A stretch of DNA of 39,607 nucleotides, taken from assembly GCA_001770415.1 (NCBI GenBank), contig MEQX01000070.1, positions 1 through 39,607 on the forward strand. The letters are read 5' to 3'. The notes beneath the pieces were generated by a model, which saw only the letters and a program-made list of their open reading frames with translations, had not been told where the DNA came from and ran no database searches. Positions 1 to 8,010 of the stretch are shown here, in pieces. The stretch's first letter is position 1. Each line of letters opens with the position of its first letter. The stretch comes from Betaproteobacteria bacterium RIFCSPLOWO2_02_FULL_63_19. Lineage in GTDB: Bacteria; Pseudomonadota; Gammaproteobacteria; Burkholderiales; SG8-39. The position numbers and the translations under genes are program-made.

Positions 1-76
1 TCGGCCAAGAAACGCACAACCCCGCCAACCGCCTCGACCGTACGGAGTTGGCCCGATCGCCGACCTCGACCCTGAA

Positions 77-283
77 TCACTGAAAAGGGTTTCGAACCTT
101 CAGTCGACCGTCGAAGAGCTGGCCATGCTGCATGTCTCCGGACACTAGCGTCGTGCATCGGGCAATCAAGGCAGACGCGACAATCATTGCGTCATAGACA
201 GTCAGCCCATGTTTCTCGGCGATTTGCAGGCCGATGTCATGGGTCTGCTCGCTTATCGGCACGATCGTGCAAACTATTGCAAC
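77..283 (-). pseudogene. C-terminal remnant of a PIN-domain (VapC-like) toxin
   Basis: About 60 residues match the C-terminal half of a PIN-domain ribonuclease of VapC type. They include the helix motif YDAMIVASAL with its acidic residue and the later SGDMQHG acidic turn. The N-terminal half with the first catalytic aspartate is absent. The reading frame runs without interruption from the residue directly after the ligA stop codon (TGA at 284-286), and the only initiation codon is a GTG at 262. There is no Shine-Dalgarno sequence and no antitoxin gene beside it. I infer a dead fragment left by a deletion or recombination ending at the 3' end of ligA. A translated half-protein is possible but could not form the full PIN active site. 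Confidence 0.6.
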
Positions 284-643
284 TCAGCGCGCGCCGGGAA
301 CATTGCGCGTCTTCAGGAATTCCTCGAGCGTCTCGCCGCGCATGTGCGCGACCATCGCCGGGTTGGACACGCCGCTCAGCCGGCCGAGTTTCTCGAGCGT
401 GAAAAAACTCGCCCCGTAGCGAATCAGCGCGCGCCAGTCGAGATTGCGCACCATTTCGCGTTCCTCCTCGCTCAGGCCGGCCGCCTCGAACGCGGCCTCC
501 GGGTTCTGTTTGAACAGCTCGCGCTTCTCGGGGTGGATGAAGTCGTGCAGGAAACGATTGAGCCGAAGCGCCTTGGCGCTGCGCTCCAGGTCGAACAGAT
601 ACGTCCCGCTCAGGGATTCAATGCCTTCGAGCTGCGGATTCAT
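284..643 (-). CDS. ligA: LigA-type alpha subunit of an extradiol dioxygenase (protocatechuate 4,5- or gallate-type)
   Basis: This 119-residue protein is a LigA-domain subunit. In class III extradiol dioxygenases it caps the active site of the LigB subunit during meta-cleavage of protocatechuate or gallate. The helical core around GTYLFDLERSAKALRLNRF and the C-terminal MRGETLEEFLKTRN segment are visible. The C-terminal part resembles, from memory, the LigA portion of fused gallate dioxygenases more than classical LigA. It starts 16 bases after ligB on the same strand, so the two are one transcript. The order is beta then alpha, as in the fused enzymes. The protein ends soon after the conserved RNVPGA, where a PIN remnant begins in the same frame, so a few C-terminal residues may be lost. 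The substrate cannot be fixed from sequence. Confidence 0.82.
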   Translation of the reverse strand: MNPQLEGIESLSGTYLFDLERSAKALRLNRFLHDFIHPEKRELFKQNPEAAFEAAGLSEEEREMVRNLDWRALIRYGASFFTLEKLGRLSGVSNPAMVAHMRGETLEEFLKTRNVPGAR

Positions 644-659
644 GTCGTCGTTGCTTGGC

Positions 660-1532
660 TCAGGCGGCCTTGCGCGCCGTGCCGGCAGCGGGTTCCTCGA
701 ACAACGCCACGGCCATCGCGGTCGTCATCGGCAAATAGTAGCTCTGGTGGATCTTCTTCGCTGCATCGGACAGCGCCCCGCGCATTGCGAGCCACATGAT
801 CACCTCCGCGCCCTCGGTGCCTCCGAGCCGCGCGTAATCGGCCAGCCGCATCGACGTGAGCGCGTGTGGATCGCGTTCAATCAGGTCGAGAAACTTCATG
901 TCCCACTCGGTGTTGTTGAAACCGGCGCGCTCCCCGTTCATCTGGTGCGACAGCCCGCCGGTGCCCACCACGACCACTTCCAATTCCTCGGGATAGGACT
1001 CCACCGCACGGCGCACCGCCTGCCCCAGTTTGTAGCAGCGCAGCGGCGTCGGCACCGGGTGCTGAAGCACGTTGACCTCGATCGGAACCAGCGCCCCGGG
1101 CCATGCTCCGGCCCGAACCGCGTCCGGCCAGAGCATGGTCAGCGGCGAGTTGCAGCCGTGGTCGATCGGCAGTTCCTGGAACACCGAAATGTCGAACTCG
1201 TCGTTCACCAGCGCGTGCGCCATGTGGCGCGCGAGCCCCGGGTGGCCCTTGATCGGCGGCACCGGGCGCACGCCCATGCCCTCGTCGGCGGTCGGAAACT
1301 GCGCGCTCACGCCGAGCGCAAAGGTCGGATAGTGGTCGAAAAAGAATGTGGTTGCGTGATCGTTGTAGAAGAAGACGAGCACGTCGGGCCTCTTCTGGGC
1401 AAGCCACTCTGCAACCCGCTCATAGCCCTTGAACAACGGAATCCAGTCGGGATCGTCGTTCTTCTTCCGGTCGAATGCAACGCCAATCGTGGGCACGTGC
1501 GACGTCCCGATACCACCGATGATTTGTGCCAT
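660..1532 (-). CDS. ligB: LigB-type catalytic beta subunit of an extradiol dioxygenase
   Basis: This 290-residue protein is the catalytic subunit of a LigAB-type ring-cleavage dioxygenase, which opens catechol-type acids (protocatechuate or gallate) at a non-heme Fe(II) centre. The expected iron ligands are visible: His12 in GTSHVPTIG, His59 in FYNDHATTFFFD and Glu240 in GGTEGAE. The general-base histidine is at about 196 in GGLSHQ. Length and motif spacing match the family. The start is an ATG preceded by AGGGA. It is the first gene of a two-gene unit with ligA. No other meta-cleavage genes (dehydrogenase, hydrolase, hydratase) are in the window, so the rest of the pathway must lie elsewhere or beyond the left edge. 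Confidence 0.9.
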   Translation of the reverse strand: MAQIIGGIGTSHVPTIGVAFDRKKNDDPDWIPLFKGYERVAEWLAQKRPDVLVFFYNDHATTFFFDHYPTFALGVSAQFPTADEGMGVRPVPPIKGHPGLARHMAHALVNDEFDISVFQELPIDHGCNSPLTMLWPDAVRAGAWPGALVPIEVNVLQHPVPTPLRCYKLGQAVRRAVESYPEELEVVVVGTGGLSHQMNGERAGFNNTEWDMKFLDLIERDPHALTSMRLADYARLGGTEGAEVIMWLAMRGALSDAAKKIHQSYYLPMTTAMAVALFEEPAAGTARKAA

Positions 1533-1620
1533 ACAAGTCCCTGGTGTTCAGTAATCAGCTGATACGCTCAAGCGCTCGCGCCTGCTTTGGCGCTTGCCTC
1601 GGTCGGCCGCGAACGCGCGC

Positions 1621-1773
1621 TTACTTGACGTCTCCGTCAACCGGAGGCGCCGCGTCGTCCGACTTCGACTCGGCAACGTTCCTGTTCAGCTTGCGCAGGC
1701 GTTTTTCTTCCTGCTTCTTCTTTTTCGCGAGATCCCTTTGACGCTTTTCGAATTGATAGTTTGGCTTCGCCAA
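1621..1773 (-). CDS. Small basic conserved protein with a TTG start
   Basis: This is a 50-residue protein with a strongly basic, charged helical first half (AKPNYQFEKRQRDLAKKKKQ) and an acidic tail. I recognise it as a small conserved protein of betaproteobacteria of unknown function. The frame could open further upstream, but a very strong Shine-Dalgarno sequence, GAGGAGG, sits six bases before a TTG codon at 1773, and homologues I recall begin at that point. I therefore place the start there. It lies between arfB and ligB on the same strand, 135 bases after arfB. The lysine-rich segment would suit RNA or ribosome contact, but that is inference only. Confidence 0.65.
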   Translation of the reverse strand: MAKPNYQFEKRQRDLAKKKKQEEKRLRKLNRNVAESKSDDAAPPVDGDVK

Positions 1774-1908
1774 CTGGTCACCTCCTCGTTGAGAATACGT
1801 GGTTAGTCGTTCCGTACCCGCATTGTCCACCATTTCACGGTTGTAGCGGGTGCAGCGACCAGCCGCCGGCATACTGCAGTGCGCCAGATTGCCAGCCGTA
1901 TGCAATCG

Positions 1909-2337
1909 TCATTCGTCGACCCGCCGCCTGAGGACCTTGATTCCGCCGCGCCTGGTCTTGGCGTCGAGCCGCCTCATCCGGGAACTTCGGCTGGGCCGGG
2001 TCGCCTTGCGCTTTGCGCGGCCGAGCACGGCGGCCACGCGCCCGACCAGTTCCCGCAGCCGATCCAGGGCCTGTTCCCGGTTCTTCTCCAGGCTCCGGTA
2101 CTGCTGCGCCTTGATAACCAGAACACCCTCCTTGCTGATGCGCTGATCGCTCAGGGCCAACAACCCCGCCTTGTAGCGCTCGGGAAGCGATGACGCGCCG
2201 ATATCGAAGCGCAAATGCACGGCACTGGAAACCTTGTTGACGTTCTGGCCTCCAGCGCCCTGCGCGCGGATGGCACTGAATTCGATCTCGTCGATCGGTA
2301 TGCTCACGCCTGCAGAGAGTTTGAGGAGGTCCGACAC
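1909..2337 (-). CDS. arfB: Peptidyl-tRNA hydrolase ArfB, ribosome rescue factor
   Basis: This 142-residue protein is a release-factor-like ribosome rescue hydrolase (ArfB/YaeJ). The catalytic GGQ motif is at residues 29-31 in RAQGAGGQNVNKVSS, which is characteristic of the stand-alone ArfB family. A lysine/arginine-rich C-terminal tail (about 105-142) follows. In this family the tail enters the empty mRNA channel of stalled ribosomes so that the GGQ domain can release the nascent chain. Codon-recognition domains of RF1/RF2 are absent, as expected. Length matches the family (about 140). It is separated by 75 bases from the small lipoprotein gene upstream on the same strand. Confidence 0.93.
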   Translation of the reverse strand: MSDLLKLSAGVSIPIDEIEFSAIRAQGAGGQNVNKVSSAVHLRFDIGASSLPERYKAGLLALSDQRISKEGVLVIKAQQYRSLEKNREQALDRLRELVGRVAAVLGRAKRKATRPSRSSRMRRLDAKTRRGGIKVLRRRVDE

Positions 2338-2412
2338 GTCACTGCACTGCCATCAACGCCCGTTCGGCGCCGGCCAGATCTGATGCAGGCGCACACACCC
2401 GGCGTGCGGGTC

Positions 2413-2634
2413 CTACTTACCTTCCTGGGCTTCCAGCGCCTTATCGCGGTCGACGGCCGCGGCGCCGACCGTCGCTTCGACGGTCTTGGCCTTCTCCAGC
2501 ACTTCGCGCTGCGTCTTTATGATGTCGACGGTCTTGCCGTCGGATTTTGCCTGGTCCTGCGGCTTGGAGCCGCTGCCGCATGCTGCGGCGCCAATTCCAA
2601 ATGCGACAGCCAACGCGATGACGGACACCCGCAT
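2413..2634 (-). CDS. Small putative lipoprotein
   Basis: This is a 73-residue protein with an N-terminal hydrophobic signal segment (about residues 3-17) followed by a cysteine in GAAACGSGS, which resembles a signal peptidase II lipobox. The mature part is about 55 residues, polar, and probably one helix. The ATG at 2634 is chosen over an earlier in-frame start because AAGGAG lies eight bases upstream and a signal peptide begins exactly there. The function is unknown. The lipobox lacks the usual leucine at -3, so lipidation is probable rather than certain. Confidence 0.7.
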   Translation of the reverse strand: MRVSVIALAVAFGIGAAACGSGSKPQDQAKSDGKTVDIIKTQREVLEKAKTVEATVGAAAVDRDKALEAQEGK

Positions 2635-2799
2635 GTCAGCACTCCTTGAGATCGATCGAGCCCCGTTTCGACGGCGCAACGGCATGCTATATGCGAATAG
2701 TAGAACGTCGTCCGCAATCAGCGCAAACGGCCCACCGAACTCGGGCCGGGCGCGATAAACTAAGTGCGCCTTCCACTCCCGGCCCACGAGCCCACCCGA

Positions 2800-3855
2800 T
2801 TGGACACGCTCACCCACGCTCTTTCCGGCGCACTGATCGCGCGCGCCACCGCCTCTGCCGCAGACGGCGCAATCCCGCTTTCAAGGCGACTCGCGTTGGG
2901 CACGCTCGCCGCGGCATTTCCCGACGCGGACATCGTGATGTCGCTGGGCTCCCCGATCGCCTATCTGCTCAACCACCGGGGCGTGACGCATTCGCTGATC
3001 ATGCTCCCGCTCTGGGCCATGCTTCTGGCGTGGCTCGCCGCACGGTTGTGGCGCGACGCGCGCGGCTGGCGACCCTATTTCGGCGTCACAGCGATGGGAG
3101 TAGGCATTCATATCGCGGGCGACGTCATTACGTCCTTCGGCACCATGGTATTTGCGCCGCTGTCCGATCTGCGTGTCGCGATGGGAACGACATTCATCAT
3201 CGATCTGTATTTCACGGGCATCATCGTCGTCGGGCTCGTCGCCTCGCGCCTGTGGCGCTCATCGCGAACCCCGGCGATTGCCGCCTTCGCCGTGCTGGCT
3301 GGCTACGTCGGTTTTCAGGCCGTGCAGCACCGGCACGCGATCGAGGCGGGCCGTGAATATGCACGCACGCATCAACTTTTCGCCGCGCGCGTATCCGCGC
3401 TGGAGCGCCCGCTGTCGCCTTTCAACTGGAGGCTCATCGTGGCCCGTGGCGATGAGCAGCACTATGCGGACGTGAACCTGATCGCCAGAACGCTGCCTGA
3501 ACCTGCCGGCCCGGACGCCGGACTGATCGCGCGGATCTCGAGCGCCTTTGCCCCGGTGAGCATGGCGCGCTGGGTGAGCGCGCCTCGCTTCGGCGACACG
3601 CCCGAGAACAGGCACGTGGCACGCGAGGCGTGGCAGCAGCCGGAGTTCGCGTTCTACCGCCGGTTTGCCGATTTCCCGGCTCTCTACAGAATCGACCGCG
3701 GCAATCCCTCGACCTGCGTCTGGTTTCAGGATCTGCGCTTCGCGCTGCCGGGCCGGGGCAACGCGCCGTTCCGTTACGGAATGTGCCGCGATGGCGACGG
3801 TCCTTGGCGGCCGTACCTGCTCGGTGCGGGGGAGATGCGCCGGCAACTCGATTGA
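2800..3855 (+). CDS. YdjM/DUF457-family inner membrane metal-dependent hydrolase
   Basis: This is a membrane protein of about 351 residues whose N-terminal 180 residues match the YdjM (DUF457) family of putative membrane-bound metal-dependent hydrolases. The hallmark opening DTLTHALSGALIARA, the HRGVTHSL histidine cluster and GDVITSFG are visible, with several hydrophobic membrane segments between about residues 30 and 175. The soluble C-terminal half (about 190-350) is typical of long proteobacterial members. The frame opens at a GTG at 2764, but homologues begin at the DTLTHA motif, so I prefer the TTG at 2800. The substrate is unknown. It is divergent from the small lipoprotein gene and runs towards the aldo/keto reductase. 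Confidence 0.8.
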   Translation: MDTLTHALSGALIARATASAADGAIPLSRRLALGTLAAAFPDADIVMSLGSPIAYLLNHRGVTHSLIMLPLWAMLLAWLAARLWRDARGWRPYFGVTAMGVGIHIAGDVITSFGTMVFAPLSDLRVAMGTTFIIDLYFTGIIVVGLVASRLWRSSRTPAIAAFAVLAGYVGFQAVQHRHAIEAGREYARTHQLFAARVSALERPLSPFNWRLIVARGDEQHYADVNLIARTLPEPAGPDAGLIARISSAFAPVSMARWVSAPRFGDTPENRHVAREAWQQPEFAFYRRFADFPALYRIDRGNPSTCVWFQDLRFALPGRGNAPFRYGMCRDGDGPWRPYLLGAGEMRRQLD

Positions 3856-3929
3856 ATTGACAGAACATCGATCAGCGCGAACATCCCGACCAACGGGTAT
3901 AGTTTCCCGGACGGCTCCGACACGACATC

Positions 3930-4856
3930 ATGACATGCACACGAATATCGCGACGAAACGCGCTGAAACTGCTCGCCGGAATACCGCTGGCCGTACACAT
4001 GCACGGTAGCGACGCGGCCGGACTGCTCCGGCGCACGATTCCCGCTTCCGGTGAACGGCTGCCTGCCGTGGGCCTGGGCACGTGGCAGGTCTTCGACGTG
4101 GCCGGCCAGGCCGATGATCTCGCGCAGGCGCGCGCCGCGCTCTCGCGCTTCGTCGAACTCGGCGCCAGCGTCGTCGACAGCTCGCCGATGTACGGCACGT
4201 CCGAATCGGTGCTGGGCGAACTCGCAGCGGAGCTGGGCGTGCACAAGCGCCTGTTCCTCGCCACCAAGGTGTGGACCAGCGGGCGCGAGGCCGGCACCCG
4301 GCAGATGGAGCAGTCGATCGAGCGCATGCGGGTTGCGCTCAAGGGACCGCTCGATCTGATGCAGGTCCACAACCTCGTCGATGCGAAGACGCATCTGGCG
4401 ACGCTGCGCGACTGGAAGGCCGCAGGCCGCGTGCGCTACGTGGGCGTTACGCACTACCACGAAGGCGCCTATACCGACCTCGAGCGCTGGCTGCGCGCCG
4501 GCGGCATCGATTTCGTCCAGCTCAACTACTCGCTTGCCGAGCGCTCGGCCGACCGGCGCCTGCTCGGCCGGGCGGCGGATTCCCGCATCGCGGTGATCGT
4601 CAACCGGCCGCTTGCCGGCGGGGCGCTGTTCCGCCACGTGGCGAACACGCCGCTACCCGCATGGGCGTCGGAAATCGGCTGCGCGAGCTGGGCGCAGTTC
4701 TTCCTCAAGTGGATCCTCGGCCACCCGGCGGTGACCTGCGCGATCCCGGGCACACGCAACGTCAAACACATCAATGACAATCTCGGCGCGGCAATCGGCG
4801 CGCTGCCCGACGCGGCGATGCGCAGGAAGATGGCCGCGCACATCGACAGCCTGTAG
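3930..4856 (+). CDS. Tat-exported aldo/keto reductase
   Basis: This 308-residue NAD(P)H-dependent oxidoreductase of the aldo/keto reductase fold has a twin-arginine signal at its N-terminus (SRRNALKLLAG, Arg8-Arg9), so it is probably folded in the cytoplasm and moved to the periplasm. The catalytic tetrad is recognisable: Asp83 and Tyr88 in VVDSSPMYG, Lys113 in ATKVW and His147 in MQVHNL. A C-terminal cofactor-loop motif, AIPGTRNVKHINDN, is also present. Exported members of this family are common in betaproteobacteria and their substrates are unknown. It lies 74 bases after the YdjM-family gene on the same strand. No strong ribosome binding site precedes the ATG. Confidence 0.88.
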   Translation: MTCTRISRRNALKLLAGIPLAVHMHGSDAAGLLRRTIPASGERLPAVGLGTWQVFDVAGQADDLAQARAALSRFVELGASVVDSSPMYGTSESVLGELAAELGVHKRLFLATKVWTSGREAGTRQMEQSIERMRVALKGPLDLMQVHNLVDAKTHLATLRDWKAAGRVRYVGVTHYHEGAYTDLERWLRAGGIDFVQLNYSLAERSADRRLLGRAADSRIAVIVNRPLAGGALFRHVANTPLPAWASEIGCASWAQFFLKWILGHPAVTCAIPGTRNVKHINDNLGAAIGALPDAAMRRKMAAHIDSL

Positions 4857-5069
4857 TCCCTAATGGGAACCGCATAGCGATATCCCGGACACTGCCCGAC
4901 CGCGTTTCCGTAGCGATCCCGCCCGCAGCGTTCGGCGACCCCCGGCGCTGGGCAGCGGCAGCCGTGCGGCAAAACGGCGCTACGGTCCGACGTCGGCGCC
5001 CTGAACTTAGGCATGGTAGCCGGCGCCGCACGGTACAATTCAGACCACTGTGAAGCCTCGAATGTCGCC

Positions 5070-5705
5070 ATGAACCTCGCCAACCTGCGTCGCGAATACA
5101 TGCGAGCCGGACTGGACGAAAAGGACGCTGCGGCCGAACCGTTCGCGCAATTCACGGACTGGTTTGACCAGGCCCTCGACTCGGGCCTGCATCTGCCCAA
5201 TGCATTGACGCTGGCCACCGCCGACGCTCAAGGCATACCTTCGGCGCGCGCGGTGCTGCTGAAGGGCTACGGTCCGGAGGGTTTCGTTTTCTACACCAAC
5301 TATGAAAGCCGCAAGGGCCGCGACCTCGATGTCAACCCGCATGCCTGCCTGCTGTTTTCCTGGGAGGAACTGGAGCGTCAGATTCGCATCGAAGGCAGCG
5401 TGGAAAAAGTATCCGCCGCCGAATCGGACGCCTATTTCGCCTCGCGGCCGCTCGGCAGCCGGCTCGGCGCCTGGGCGTCACCGCAGAGCGAAACGGTCGC
5501 CGACCGATCGGCGCTCGAAGCGCGCTTTGCCGAAGCGCAGCGCCGCTTTGGCGACGTGGTTCCGCGGCCGCCGCACTGGGGTGGATACCGCCTTGTGCCC
5601 GTAGCCATCGAATTCTGGCAGGGGCGCGAGAACCGACTGCACGATCGCCTGCTCTACAGCCGCGAAGACTCCGGGCGTTGGTCGATCAAACGCCTCGCGC
5701 CGTGA
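5070..5705 (+). CDS. pdxH: Pyridoxamine 5'-phosphate oxidase
   Basis: This is a 211-residue FMN-dependent pyridoxine/pyridoxamine 5'-phosphate oxidase, the last step of pyridoxal phosphate synthesis and salvage. Family signatures visible are [30 protein letters not shown], the FMN/PLP-binding region [15 protein letters not shown], and the C-terminal [12 protein letters not shown] with the end RWSIKRLAP. Length is close to E. coli PdxH (218). The frame extends upstream, but the ATG at 5070 gives the canonical N-terminus [15 protein letters not shown], so I place the start there. It appears monocistronic. Confidence 0.95.
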   Translation: MNLANLRREYMRAGLDEKDAAAEPFAQFTDWFDQALDSGLHLPNALTLATADAQGIPSARAVLLKGYGPEGFVFYTNYESRKGRDLDVNPHACLLFSWEELERQIRIEGSVEKVSAAESDAYFASRPLGSRLGAWASPQSETVADRSALEARFAEAQRRFGDVVPRPPHWGGYRLVPVAIEFWQGRENRLHDRLLYSREDSGRWSIKRLAP

Positions 5706-5842
5706 ATCCGGCCCGCGCCGCACCGGGCATCGCACTGCGCGCTCGAGGAAAAACATTGTTCCAGATCAAACACGCCGGAGCGTCTTTGCAGTCTGCTTGA
5801 ATAAGGGGTCGGAATTTCGGCAGCAGCGCGAAGGAGGCGAAT

Positions 5843-6100
5843 ATGCTGACATTCGAAGACTGTCTCGGTCTGTCGGATCTGACCGAGGACGAAATCCTCG
5901 CGATCGCCGAGCACGAGCACATCCCCGAACTTGCCGCGCTTGAACTGGGCAACTTTCTGATCCGCACGCGTGGCGGCGAAAGACGGCTCAAACGCATGAT
6001 CCTCGACGATATCGACATCGCATGCGCGATGGGCGACACAGGGCACGCGGCATCGCTGCGGCTCGTGCTCAAGCATTACTGTCAGGAGCACCGCGTCTAG
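5843..6100 (+). CDS. Small acidic conserved hypothetical protein
   Basis: This 85-residue acidic, helical protein opens with LTFEDCLGLSDLTEDEILAIAEHEHIPE and has a basic middle segment (GGERRLKRMI). I recognise the pattern as a conserved small protein widespread in betaproteobacteria but know no function for it. The ATG is preceded by a strong ribosome binding site, GGAGG, with good spacing, which supports real translation. The paired acidic histidines (EHEH) could bind a metal, but nothing else supports that. It stands alone between pdxH and the phosphate locus. Confidence 0.75.
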   Translation: MLTFEDCLGLSDLTEDEILAIAEHEHIPELAALELGNFLIRTRGGERRLKRMILDDIDIACAMGDTGHAASLRLVLKHYCQEHRV

Positions 6101-6207
6101 CGCGCCACGAGGCTCGCGCCTTGCACTGCATCCCCCGAAGCGAGCGCTCGTCGCGAGCGACTCCCTCGGCGCCGCCGTCGCACTCGTGTGCTGAATGTTA
6201 TCAGGCC

Positions 6208-7200
6208 CTAGAGAAACTGCTCGCCAACGAACCACGCGATCGCGGCGATGAAGGCCGCGCAGGGGATGGTGAAGATCCATGCCCAAACGATATTTCCGGC
6301 GACCCCCCAGCGCACCGCCGCGACTCTGCGCGCGGAGCCGACACCTACGATAGCGCCAGTGATCGTGTGCGTCGTAGAAACCGGAACGCCCAGTCCGGTG
6401 GCCAGAAACAGCGTTATTGCGCCCCCGGTTTCGGCGCAGAACCCGTCGACCGGCTTTAGCTTGGTGATCTTTTGCCCCATTGTCTTGACGATGCGCCAGC
6501 CACCGAACAGCGTCCCCAACGCAATCGCGCCGTAACAGGCCAGCGCGACCCACAGCGGCAGCGCTTCCTCGGCCCCGAGGCGGCCGGAAGCGATCAGCAG
6601 CATCCAGATGATGCCCATGGTCTTCTGGGCGTCGTTGCCGCCGTGCCCCAGGCTATAGAAGCCGGCCGAGACCAGCTGCAGTCGCCTGAACCAGCGATCG
6701 ACGCGCTGCGGCGTCGCATCGGCGCAAATCCACGACACGGTGATCATCAACATCGTGCCCAGGACCATGCCAAGCAACGGCGAAAGCACGATCGCGGCTG
6801 CGGTCTTCAGGAAACCTGCCGCGACCAGCGTCTCGACACCGCCCTTTGCCACCGCGGCACCGGCAAGGCCACCTATCAATGCGTGCGAGGAAGAGGAAGG
6901 AATGCCGTAAAACCAGGTAATGATGTTCCAGGCGATGGCCCCTACCAGCGCTCCGAAAACGACTTGGTGGTCGACAATGGCAGGATCGATGATTCCCTTG
7001 CCGATGGTCGAGGCTACGGCAACCCCGAACACGCCAAGAGCGACGAAGTTGAACACGGCAGCCCATACGACCGCCCATTGGGGCCGCAGCACACGCGTCG
7101 AGACCACCGTGGCGATCGAGTTGGCCGCATCGTGAAAGCCGTTCAGAAAATCGAAGGCAAGCGCGACGAAAATCAGGAAGACTATGATCTGAAGACTCAT
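6208..7200 (-). CDS. pit: PiT-family low-affinity inorganic phosphate transporter
   Basis: This 330-residue membrane protein is of the PiT (inorganic phosphate transporter) family, which imports phosphate with a cation and often metal-phosphate complexes. The N-terminal signature NGFHDAANSIATVVSTRVL and the second, inverted copy near GVPVSTTHTITGAIVGVG are both visible. About ten hydrophobic segments are present. The upstream neighbour at 7280-7906 encodes the DUF47 PhoU-like partner commonly paired with PiT proteins, and the 79-base gap suggests one transcript. In bacteria with pst, PiT works when phosphate is plentiful. It can also admit arsenate, which is relevant to the arsenic genes 13 kb away. 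Confidence 0.93.
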   Translation of the reverse strand: MSLQIIVFLIFVALAFDFLNGFHDAANSIATVVSTRVLRPQWAVVWAAVFNFVALGVFGVAVASTIGKGIIDPAIVDHQVVFGALVGAIAWNIITWFYGIPSSSSHALIGGLAGAAVAKGGVETLVAAGFLKTAAAIVLSPLLGMVLGTMLMITVSWICADATPQRVDRWFRRLQLVSAGFYSLGHGGNDAQKTMGIIWMLLIASGRLGAEEALPLWVALACYGAIALGTLFGGWRIVKTMGQKITKLKPVDGFCAETGGAITLFLATGLGVPVSTTHTITGAIVGVGSARRVAAVRWGVAGNIVWAWIFTIPCAAFIAAIAWFVGEQFL

Positions 7201-7279
7201 GAGGACACCTTGCGGGTCCAGATCACGGTCCTGGGCGCTTTCATCCGGTGGCCGTGAATTGCCGAAAAGAGCACGCGTG

Positions 7280-7906
7280 TCACGCGTTCTCGAGCACGAT
7301 CCCTTCGATGATGTTGGCGACGTCCTCGCAACGGTCTGTCATCTCCTCGAGAAGCAGATAGACCGTGCGCAGTTTTATGAGCTGGCGCACGTCGGGTTCG
7401 TCGCGGAAGAGCTTCGCCATCGCGGTTCGCATCACGTGATCGGCCTCGGCTTCGAGCTTGTCGATGTCACCGCACACCTCGAGGATCTTGCGCGCATTCT
7501 GCATGTTGGGAAGCAGTTCGACGGCCTCCTGAACCTTCTCGGCGCAGTCGACGCAGAGTTCCGCGATCCGCGCCGCATCAGGCGTCACGGCCCGCACGTC
7601 GTACATGGAAATCGACTGCGCCGAATCCTCGATCAGATCGAGGATGTCGTCCATGTTGGTGATGAGCTTGTGGATGTCGTTTCGATCCAGCGGGGTGATG
7701 AACGTCCTGTGCAGCAAGTCCACGGTAGCGTGGGTGACCTTGTCGCCCTTCTTTTCGAGCGCCTCGATGTTGTACCGCCGCCGCTCCACGTCGTCGAACG
7801 TGGTCATCAGCACATGCAGCTCGCGGCTGCCCTGCACCGTGAGTTCGGCCAGCTCCTTGAAGAGATCGAAGAACCTGCCTTCGTGCGGCATCAGGCGACC
7901 GAACAT
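7280..7906 (-). CDS. DUF47 PhoU-like protein, PiT accessory
   Basis: This 208-residue, mostly helical protein is of the DUF47/YkaA family, distantly related to PhoU. Segments such as FFDLFKELAELT, RRRYNIEALEKKGD and ITNMDDILDLIEDSAQS fit the two three-helix bundles with metal-binding acidic positions known in PhoU folds. These proteins are usually encoded next to PiT transporters and are thought to modulate them, and here pit follows 79 bases downstream. It is distinct from the true phoU at 10167-10874, so the locus has one PhoU-type regulator for each of the two phosphate uptake systems. Confidence 0.9.
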   Translation of the reverse strand: MFGRLMPHEGRFFDLFKELAELTVQGSRELHVLMTTFDDVERRRYNIEALEKKGDKVTHATVDLLHRTFITPLDRNDIHKLITNMDDILDLIEDSAQSISMYDVRAVTPDAARIAELCVDCAEKVQEAVELLPNMQNARKILEVCGDIDKLEAEADHVMRTAMAKLFRDEPDVRQLIKLRTVYLLLEEMTDRCEDVANIIEGIVLENA

Positions 7907-8010
7907 GGCGCTCTCCGCAAAACGTGACGTGTGACCGGGGCCGGGTTGGCAACCCGACGCGCCGCCATTCTACACTGGCCGCCTGCCACGTCGATCGCGG
8001 GCGCCACCAG

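Noticed and set aside
1..76. Short open frame at the left edge on the plus strand
   Set aside because: About 24 codons ending at 75 without family features. Too short to tell a gene end from chance.
444..1562. Plus-strand frame of 372 codons over ligAB
   Set aside because: Antisense of two well-supported genes, with no homology.
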